Positions 56,055 to 64,000 of a DNA stretch of 64,000 nt are shown piece after piece. The translations under genes and the position numbers were made by a program. The notes beneath the pieces were generated by a model. That model was not told the DNA's origin. It searched no databases and was given only the letters and a program-made list of their open reading frames with translations. This DNA comes from Pararge aegeria. Lineage: Eukaryota; Arthropoda; Insecta; Lepidoptera; Nymphalidae. Each line of letters starts with the position of its first letter. Within the stretch, counting starts at the first letter, position 1. The DNA is taken from contig NC_053195.1 of assembly GCF_905163445.1 (NCBI RefSeq), forward strand, positions 2,532,501 through 2,596,500. The letters are read 5' to 3'.

Positions 56055-56190
56055 GTAAGCTGTGGGTACGCTCTACCAAGCTGGCCAAGTTTCACACTTA
56101 AAGCGAGTAATATTAAGACTAAAAACGCATATAACTCCGAAAAGATAAAGGTACAGGTACGTGCCGGACATCGAACCACTATCACCGCTA
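56055..56190 (-). mobile_element. SINE family B, head end (degenerate)
   Basis: AAAACGCATATAACTCCGAA, TGCCGGACATCGAACCACTA. Confidence 0.5.
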
Positions 56191-57240
56191 ACCTTAGTGC
56201 TATCTAATTGTCACATACCATCAGGTAGGACTGCGGACGTGTCATCAAAAAAAAACAAAACAGTGGCCCACACGCGTTCCCACCACCTACTGTTGATATA
56301 TATTAATTGGTCTTCAGACAATTTTACAACAATTGCTGGGCCTTGCGCCGAGCGAGAAAGGCAGGAGGGACAGACATATATACCCTTAATTAGTGGGACA
56401 GAGATGGAAGATAAGCCAGAAAATATTAAGCGTGTGCTGCTTGTCAGACACCTGGAGCGTGAAGTGATTAATACGTCTAGGGCTGGCACCTAACACGTTA
56501 AATTGCAGGTTCTGATTGTTATCTCAACTCGGTAAATGCATTAACTTTAATGCTAGACTTCGCAACATTCCTAGGGCCACATTTGCCCCGCGGCCTTATT
56601 ATTATCCCGACTTGCATTGCATTTCTTTGCGCACTTTATATGTGTATGCTAAGTTTAGGTGTGAAATGTACATATGGTCGGATATTTATTGTCATAAGAG
56701 ATTGTAAAAATAACTATAACTGCCTTTTGTGTTTCTCGCAAAAACTCAAAAACAATTGGACCGATTTAAATATTTTTTTTTGTTTTCGGTTTTCCAGTAT
56801 TGGTACTGAAAATAAATAATTTCTACAACACTTTTAAGTTGTTGTAAAGTAAAACTAGCTAGAAATGTTATTATTAATATTTTTTACGTTTTATTCGGCA
56901 ACGACTTAAGAAATGTTGTAGGTAAAAATATTTTTTGCTTTTCACTTCGCATTACACTTATTTTTTGTTTTATTTCTTCTTTACATATATTATTATTTAT
57001 TATTTTTCTCAAAACTACTAACTTATTAACTAGCTCTTCCCGCGGTAAGCTATTTCTGGAAGAAGGACAGACGTACAAACACATATTGACATCCTTGCCA
57101 ATATTAAAAATGCCAAAGTGTGTTGGTTTGTTTGTCCTTTCTTCACGCCCTAACTTAGCAACCAATCAACTTGATTTTTGGCATATAATTAGTTGAAAGA
57201 ATTAAGTGTAACATAGGCTACTTTTAACAATATAATTATA
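56191..57240. other. No gene supported
   Basis: A 110-codon plus frame at 56161-56493 has no recognised domain and begins in SINE sequence. 57000-57190 has Helitron-like scraps (CACTTTGGCA-like end, CTTCACGCCCTAACTTAGCA). Confidence 0.45.
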
Positions 57241-57259
57241 TATATATATTTTTTTTAAT

Positions 57260-57500
57260 AATATACCTAGCAGATAGCCTTCCTGATGGTAAGTTGGAAA
57301 CTATCGCCTATAAATGCAATGCGTGCAAGGAAAACATCCTGCAATGTGTTGCCCTGTGTCCATCAATATGAGGCGTAGGTGTTAAGCCTCATGTGTCTGT
57401 AATTACACCAGCGACCACGACAACCATAGTGGCAGACATAAGCATGTTGGCAGTACTTTCCCGGTCTAGCTCTGTCACAAAAAGCTTTAGTATCACTAAA
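57260..57500. repeat. Family C repeat, 3' part
   Basis: GCAGATAGCCTTCCTGATGG, GGCGTAGGTGTTAAGCCTCA and CTCTGTCACAAAAAGCTTTA. Confidence 0.6.
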
Positions 57501-58207
57501 AATATGCTACGGCAACTAATTCTATGCCAAAAGTAAAGTTGATTGGTTGTTTTAGTTGGAGCAAACACAAACAAATTAACAAACAAACACTTTCAAATTC
57601 AAATCTTTATTTGCGTGATTGCAGGTTAACAAATTTGATCTTATAATAAAACATAACAAGTTACGTGCTACAATCTGCCATTCTATGGCATGCAAATTAT
57701 ATATAATAACACCTTAATTATAAAATTATTTTTCCAATTTATACAAAATGTCAGAAAATTAAGGCATCAAAAATTGTGAAATTAAATTACAATGTCAACT
57801 TAAAATTAAATAATGCAAACAATTTCGCATTTATAATAGGTATTATTAGTAAGGATATTGATTAGGGATGGGTGTCTTGGCAACCCTAAAAGCATTTATT
57901 TTCGCAGTGGAAGCCTGGGCTCAGTTTATGCAAATGAGATTTAACAAAGTCGTCTCAGACCCTCAGCGCAGCGGACCGTCCAGTGTGCTTAATTGATAAT
58001 ATCAATAAATAATCCCTCCTCACTTACCGCCTTATCAGTCTAAACCGGCTACTTAGTTTGTATTGGAAACAGACTGCCTTCATTATTATACCGAACATTT
58101 TTATTGACACGGATTAATGTATTTTTATATTTAAACGCGATATATACCACTCACTGACTGATTCACTGGTTATTAAGGCAATTTAAAATTTATATAAAGC
58201 GAAATTT

Positions 58208-58716
58208 TGGAGTTTACTCCTTAAGAATCGATGTTCATATATAAGGTATGAGAAAAATGTGACGAGTAAAATCTACTAATGGATGACCTCGTTACGTTTT
58301 CGCTTTGCGACGTTGCATGCCCGGCAACCGTGATGCGCAAACATGCAACGTCGCTTTCGTTTAATTTGACTTATTTTTACTATTTAAGTTAACAAGGAAA
58401 CCGAATAATATCTAGATAAAGAAACTAACACATAAATGTATAGGACAGAGTGAGATAGAAAACATAATATTTTTTTTTACCTATTCTAGTTACCATGGAA
58501 ACTAAATAATAAACATTACATTCATCCTAAGAGTTCAGATACTCTACATCCACCTCAATCTCCCGTAGGCTACTTCTAAGAAGTTACACTTCCGCCGTGT
58601 GTGAATAAATTACACAGGATTTTTAATTTACCCTTTCATATGGTATTAATCTTTATTCAGTTAAATAAACTATTTTTGTGTATGTTTCAACAATCGTACT
58701 TAAGGAGTAAACTCCA
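58208..58716. mobile_element. Candidate DNA element with 18-bp perfect TIRs
   Basis: TGGAGTTTACTCCTTAAG at 58208-58225 and inverted at 58699-58716. Interior 13-bp inverted repeat GCGACGTTGCATG (58307-58319, 58342-58354) in CpG-rich sequence. No clear target duplication. Confidence 0.5.
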
Positions 58717-58860
58717 GTCGTGCGTCGGAGCTGACACACACTTTTTTTTTTTTAATTTTGCTATTTAATAGCGGCCAATGCGAGCTTTGTCTTTCTTTAA
58801 ATCGTCATCGTAGCAGCGTTGTTGCCACGATGACATAGCACAACATTCTCATTGTACGCC

Positions 58861-59100
58861 TGCACGGCTAGCATGGGCAGGAAAAAATTATATCCCCGGG
58901 ATATATATAAATGGAGTTATCAGCTTTATCAACTCTCAGAGCACTGGCACAAGTGGAAGTGATATCCAAATAATATACATGTTTAAATAAGGGGGGGTAA
59001 ACTTCTCCTATTCCATGTTCCAGTGATTTAGCAGGTGGGCACGTTAATTATATCCCTTGTCAGGGGATATAATTTTATCTCCCGCCCGTGCTAGCCCTGC
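58861..59100. mobile_element. Family G MITE, copy 3 (intact)
   Basis: 240 bp. Ends TGCACGGCTAGCATGGGCAG and (inverted) GCAGGGCTAGCACGGGCGGG; core CTTTATCAACTCTCAGAGCA. Confidence 0.8.
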
Positions 59101-59270
59101 TGAATTCGCAGCATGTGCGCAACGTTAGCGTTGCGTTGACGCATCGTTTACGTTGCGAACGTTTGCCACTCGAGACTCGTGACGTTGATGTCGCGATAAC
59201 GCGACGTTGTCGCTGTGTAGACTTTGAAGAAACGCTGACGCTCGCGTAACGCTGGTGGGATAGGGTTTTA
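59101..59270. other. CpG-rich stretch with repeated AACGTT/GCGTT words
   Basis: CGCAACGTTAGCGTTGCG, TACGTTGCGAACGTTTGCC and ATAACGCGACGTTGTCGC. CpG density is far above the surroundings. No gene seen. Confidence 0.4.
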
Positions 59271-59409
59271 AACTAGACAGTTAGCTAAGAAGGGATATTA
59301 AGAAAATCTACCCCTAATAGTGTGAAACCTAAGGGGTTGGAAAGTGTAGGTATAGTTTTGAAGTCCCCTTAAGGGAGGCCAAAGTTATAAACAGTAAGCT
59401 ATCTTTTCC

Positions 59410-59645
59410 GCCTTAGGGAAGGCTTAGCGCTAAGCGATTTAGCGTTCCGGTACGATGTCGCGTAGAAACCAATTAGGGGTATGTGTTTAAAATTACTACC
59501 ATACGACTAACAATTAAATCCAAGGAGCTAATCTTTTAGGGGTATGGCATATCTATGGCACATCTTAGTATCTTAAACTGCTTCATCACTTACCTGCATG
59601 TGAGATTGCAGTGCAGGGCGAATTTGTAGTGGAATAAAAAAAAAT
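59410..59645 (+). repeat. Family C repeat
   Basis: GCGCTAAGCGATTTAGCGTT, CCGGTACGATGTCGCGTAGA and GTGAGATTGCAGTGCAGGG. Confidence 0.65.
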
Positions 59646-60129
59646 TAAAGCAACACTTCAAAACAATATACAAATATTGTTTTAATTTTTGGACGTTTTA
59701 AACGGTTCACACGATGTCGGCTTTTGTTATACCTACCACTTCAAACTGGGCACAAATGATTGTTTCCGAAAACCCTGAGCCGTGACAGAACGGATGGAAA
59801 TGACAGCTGATTTTTAAATACTAATTATTATATAATATTTGTACTAGCTTAGCGTAATCATTGTGAATATTAGAAGACACGCCGTGTGAAGGCTTTACTT
59901 CAGTTTCAGTTTAATGACATGTCGATTCTGTTGCTGCGATGTCCTTGCTCGTGGAGATGCAACCTAATATACGCTATGTATGCTATGCCTTATTAACGTG
60001 GACTCTTCGAGAAAATACTTATAAAAAAACAAGCTTCAATAAAGTCCCCTATCTTAGAAGGTGACTTCATTAACGTAACTTTAATTGCACCTTTGTTGTA
60101 ACACTGCAGTTTTATTTTTAATTAAGGCT

Positions 60130-60340
60130 CAGTAATATCACTTGCTTTAACGGTGAAGGAAAACATCGTGAGGCCTGTAAACCGGCATGCCTATTAATGG
60201 GGAACTCAAATGCGTGTGAAGCCCACGAATCCGCACTGGGCTAGTGTGGTGGACTTCGGCCTAAACCCTTCTGATTGCGGGAGGAGACCTGTGCCGTGTA
60301 GTGGGCCGGTAACGGGTTGATATGATGATGATGAATAAGC
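60130..60340 (+). mobile_element. SINE family B fragment
   Basis: AATATCACTTGCTTTAACGG, AATCCGCACTGGGCTAGTG and a GATATGATGATGATG end. Confidence 0.75.
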
Positions 60341-60439
60341 CCCAACTGTGGGTAAAAAATGTGGTAATAAATATTAAGTACTTCCGAATGCATGGGTATT
60401 CCTACTAATAGCAGCGTTAGGGTAACGTGCCCCTCATGT

Positions 60440-60810
60440 CAGCACTGACAAAGATGTGCAGCCAGGCGATTAAGCGTTCCAGTATGATTTCGCGTAGGAA
60501 CCAAATCAGGGTATTTATTCAATATAACTGCGATATATACCTAACAGGTTAGCTCGATCATTAGAATGCATCATTACTAACCGTGAGATTGCAGTCAAGG
60601 ACTCATTTGTAGAATCATCAGTAGCTTATAACAGTCCACTGCTGCACTCAAGGCCAACCTCCTAACTGGGAGGGTTTGCCCATAATCACCGATCTGTGCA
60701 AACAGGTTGGTAACCGCTCACCGTTATATTGCCTTAGTCGCAACGTACGACACACGCGGGAAGAGAAGTTGTGGTGACAACTGTATTCTGATCTGGCCTC
60801 ACCACACAGC
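60440..60810. repeat. Family C piece followed by inverted family I piece
   Basis: 60450-60605 is family C (GGCGATTAAGCGTTCCAGTA). 60610-60800 is family I inverted (AACAGTCCACTGCTGCACTC, GGTGACAACTGTATTCTGAT). Confidence 0.55.
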
Positions 60811-60904
60811 ACTACTTTTAAGAAGAATTGTAGAGTAAAAAAAGGAAATATAGCAACAAAAAATGCGCCATAGTAACAAGCAATTGTATATATCTCGTTG
60901 TAAT

Positions 60905-61180
60905 AAAGCGTTGTGTATTCTATTTAGAGATTCGGTTATCGCGAAGGCGAATTTCCCAACTTATCTTTTTATTCCGCATTCCACTGGTTTTGCTCCAAAT
61001 AAAAGAGTCCGTAAATCGTGTCCGTTTCGTCCCACGTGATGCGGCGTTAAGGGGAAGCCGCTTTTTATAACACGAAATATATTTTTGGTGACGCCGCCGC
61101 CGGTTCCATTTTCCGACGCAAAAAAGTTTCATTAAGTACTTGTTCGCAGAGTGTTGCTATACTCACTGATTCTCTCTGTC
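60905..61180. other. CpG-rich single-copy island
   Basis: GGTTATCGCGAAGGCG, CCCACGTGATGCGGCGTTAA (with CACGTG E-box) and GACGCCGCCGCCGGTTCC. No repeat match in the window. Frames on the minus strand are unrecognised. Confidence 0.35.
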
Positions 61181-61636
61181 AACTTTTTTCTTTTATACTC
61201 TTTGGACAAATCGCGTATCTGTGCTCTCTTGTGACAGCAACATGACAACGCATACGCTTCCGGTTTATGGACACAGGGCGGCATTGTAGTTCGTGTTCCT
61301 TGCATACCCTACGAAATATTGATCGGTTCATCTTTTTCTTCTTCTTTAGGTGCCTCCTCAACTAGAGAAAGTTGGCCGCCAGGTTTTAATACTACGCCTT
61401 TTCTCTCGCTAGGCTACACAGCTGGGCGGCACTCGCGATTCCAGTCCACTCTCTGATGTTGCGCGTTTATAAGACTTCCGATGCGCCTATGCGCCTATCT
61501 CCAGCAACTTGGTTAATTATTAGTTCACAGTAGCCCGTATCAGTCATGCGTAAGCACATGCCTTCGATAAGCATCTTTTTCTATTTTACTGATCTGTTCA
61601 TATTACAATGGTTTTCCGCTAACCATCCATCTGCTG

Positions 61637-61955
61637 AAAGGGTGATAGCCCAGTGGGTAGGAGCTCGTCTTCACTGTCGGGGGGCCGAGTTCGAATCCGA
61701 GCACGCACCTCAAACTTTACAAATTTATGTGCGTTTTAAGCTATTAAAATATCACTTGCTTCACCATGAAGGAGAATCCTCACCATCGTGAGGAAACCTG
61801 CATGCCTGAGAATTCTACCGTTTTTCTAGAGTGTGTTATGTCCACCAATCCGCACTAGGCCAGCGTGGTGGACTACAGCCTTAACCCCTGCTCATTGTGG
61901 GAGGAGACCCGTGCCCTGTAGCGGGCCGCTAATGGGTTGATATGATGATGATGAC
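61637..61955 (+). mobile_element. SINE family B, full length
   Basis: tRNA-like head with GATAGCCCAGTGGGTAGGAG (A box) and GAGTTCGAATCCGAGCACG (B box), body CTGCATGCCTGAGAATTCTA and CAATCCGCACTAGGCCAGCG, end GATATGATGATGATGA. Confidence 0.88.
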
Positions 61956-62299
61956 GATCCATCTGCTGGGTCTGTCCATTACTACTATAAAAATAAACGG
62001 ATGATAATAAAAGGGGCTAGGCTACGGGCTACGGTGGCGTCGCCTTTACCCGCGTACGAGTAATTGGGCCAGGATGTCGGGAATAACCGGGTGACTCACG
62101 ACCACACAGACGCCCACCGACATACACATTTTACTATACTACAATCTATGAATCAGTATGTGCTATGACTATTTTCATATTTTATAGCCTGCAACTTGCG
62201 TGGTGGACATTATCTCTATTTCGACATAAGAGGCCGGTGTCCAGCGGTGGGATGAATGAATGAATGAATTTATATAATAATTGTAAATATAAATTTAAG

Positions 62300-62545
62300 G
62301 AAAGTATACAATTTGGCGGCGTTATCGCTACATAGCGATCTCTTCCAGTCCAGGCAACCAAAGGCGTAAAACACAGCTCAAGAAGAGCTAAATAAACATA
62401 TATATTTGCATATATACCTATATATACATAAATACTATTTTGTATAATGGGTACTATTGTATATATGTGTAGCGATCTCTTCCAGGCAACCAATGGCGTA
62501 AAACACAGCTCAAGAAGAGCTCAATAAACATATATATATCGCCTT
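62300..62545 (-). repeat. Duplicated LINE-end unit
   Basis: Units at about 62333-62405 and 62470-62540 both read AGCGATCTCTTCCAG, GGCAACCAA.GGCGTAAAAC and AGCTCAAGAAGAGCT.AATA. Related to 54.75 kb. Confidence 0.75.
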
Positions 62546-62774
62546 TGTAAAGCAAATTTTTCGCAGAGACAGCCTAGTAGCATGGACTTCAGCTTTCGAT
62601 GTGTGTGGACCGTCAAAATATCTGTATATTTTGGTGCTAGTTTAAATCATTGTGAGAATTCCTAATACTACTAGCACAAGTACTAAGTGGCATTAATACA
62701 AGTAGTAAAAATAGTATTACTTGAAGTACAAAAAGTTTCAGACTTTGTTACAACAGTTGTAACAGTATCATTTA

Positions 62775-62980
62775 AAAGTGAATAAATATATCTTGCTTTA
62801 ACCTTTAACGGCAAAAAAACCTGCATGCCCGAAAGTTCTCAATATTGTCAAAGGCGTTCAAAGTCCATAGTTCGCTCTTGGCCAGCGTAGTGCACTGCGA
62901 TCTTAATTCTTCTAATTCTTGGAAAAGACTCGTCCACTGTATTAGTTCGGTTATGGGTTGACAATGATGATAAGGATGAT
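62775..62980 (+). mobile_element. SINE family B fragment
   Basis: TCTTGCTTTAACCTTTAACG, CCTGCATGCCCGAAAGTTC and TTGGCCAGCGTAGTGCACTG. Confidence 0.65.
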
Positions 62981-63147
62981 TTTGTTTTACAGCGGCCACC
63001 CAATGTATTATGACTTCTATTTATGCATTTTTTTTTATTTAAAATTTTAATTATAAACTATTAGAGAAAATAACTTGGTGCAGTAAGAAATACCCCATGT
63101 AAAGTGCGAGCAACACGGCGCAGGTTCGGTATATAACAATTCGTTAT

Positions 63148-63424
63148 GACGGCCGAGTGGCGCAGTGGGCAGCGACCCTGCTTTTGTGAGTCAAAGGCCG
63201 AGGGTTCGATTCCCACAAATGGAAAATATTTGTGTGATGAGCATGCATGTTTTCCGTGTCTGGATGCTTATCTGTTTATTATAAGTATTTATGTGTATTA
63301 TATTCATAAAAAAATATTCATCAGCTATCTCAGTACCCATAACACAAGCTACGCTTACTTTGGGGCTAGATGGCGATGTGTGTATTGTCGTAGTATATTT
63401 ATTTATTTAATTTATTTATTCAAT
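63148..63424 (+). mobile_element. SINE family A, full length reference copy
   Basis: GACGGCCGAGTGGCGCAGTG head (A box), GGGTTCGATTCCCACAAATG (B box), ATTCATCAGCTATCTCAGTA, CAAGCTACGCTTACTTTGGG, CTAGATGGCGATGTG and an (ATTT)n end. It resembles SINEs called Metulj in butterflies (name from memory). Confidence 0.9.
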
Positions 63425-63539
63425 TTGGTCAGCTGTTCTGGAAACTCCGTTTAATTTTACTGGTTCTGCACCAGGAATGAGCTTATGAGAGAGAGGTATA
63501 TAGGTATAGAGCTTTGGCTCAGAGGACCGAACTAATATG

Positions 63540-63680
63540 CGATTCAACTTTTCGGTACGATGTCGCGTAGAAACTGCTTAGGGGATTATGAGCGCTTTAT
63601 GAAACTGCCATACCCCTAACAGGTTCATCACGTATATGGTAAGATTGTAATCAAGGTCTTACTCGTAATTGAAAAAAAAG
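63540..63680 (+). repeat. Family C repeat fragment
   Basis: TTCGGTACGATGTCGCGTAG to TGGTAAGATTGTAATCAAGG. Confidence 0.6.
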
Positions 63681-64000
63681 AAATAAAAGACCTGCATACC
63701 TTGTATTATCTTATATATAAAAAGCATTTAAATTTACGACATATTCGTGATAATTATTCATAAGAATACATACATTTTTGAATTATACGATGTTATATAT
63801 TTTATACTGTTTTAAAATTCCGCTGTAAATTACCCCAGCGTCGTGTAGATTATAAACGTAAACGTTTTATAAAATATATTATGTTTCGAGGCGCAACGCT
63901 GACAGACTTACGATGGCTTGTATCGTTTTTATTCGCATCAAAATGAATGGACCCAGAAATTATCCTACCTCAATGCCGCGTTGTAGGAATCGTGCCAGTT

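Noticed and set aside
56161..56493. 110-codon frame as a gene
   Set aside because: It starts within SINE family B sequence and is open on both strands; no domain.
61637..61710. tRNA gene at the head of the 61.6 kb repeat
   Set aside because: A and B boxes are present, but it continues into the SINE body without a tRNA 3' end.

Overview
This window looks like nuclear DNA of a lepidopteran insect, most likely a butterfly. It is AT-rich, its genes have small spliced exons, and it is crowded with repeats typical of Lepidoptera: tRNA-derived SINEs with A and B boxes, jockey- and RTE-type LINE fragments whose tails read AATAAA followed by TTTGAA or TTTGAC repeats, Helitron-like TC...CTAG elements, and MITEs. 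The taxon is inferred from these repeats and from the two genes; no species can be named from sequence alone.

Region 1 (1-9.24 kb, minus strand) is the 5' half of a GH31 alpha-glucosidase gene. Nine coding exons can be joined with every splice phase agreeing. They encode a long hydrophilic N-terminus, one transmembrane segment, a P-type trefoil domain, and the N-terminal beta-sandwich and start of the catalytic barrel of GH31. The rest of the catalytic domain lies beyond the left edge. Its introns hold MITEs, LINE pieces and SINEs.

Region 2 (9.92-10.81 kb, plus strand) is a complete two-exon gene for a mitochondrial phospholipase D family nuclease of the Zucchini/PLD6 type. It carries an HxKxxxxD motif and a membrane anchor, and by homology acts in piRNA biogenesis. 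It is head-to-head with the glucosidase across a 680-bp gap. Its poly(A) signal sits in sequence matching the 3' tail of a LINE family present elsewhere in the window.

Region 3 (11.3-13.4 kb, plus strand) looks like the 5' end of a third transcript. It has a TGACA-rich promoter-like stretch, a possible exon ending in ATG at a GTATGT donor, a second exon bounded by good splice sites, and a tight cluster of six YAGATGGCG-type motifs.

Region 4 (13.4-64 kb) has no coding exon I can support. It is either a very large intron of the third transcript or intergenic. It is a mosaic of SINEs, LINE fragments, Helitron-like elements and MITEs, several with exact target-site duplications. Highlights are a 196-bp element in two copies of equal length with different 4-bp duplications, a four-level nest of elements at 52.6-54.1 kb, a 646-bp long-TIR element, and hAT-like MITEs. 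A few CpG-rich, apparently single-copy islands (about 30.4, 36.4, 40.6 and 61 kb) may be regulatory.

Repeat family names are given by structure or from memory. No database search was possible, and repeat edges are approximate unless stated.
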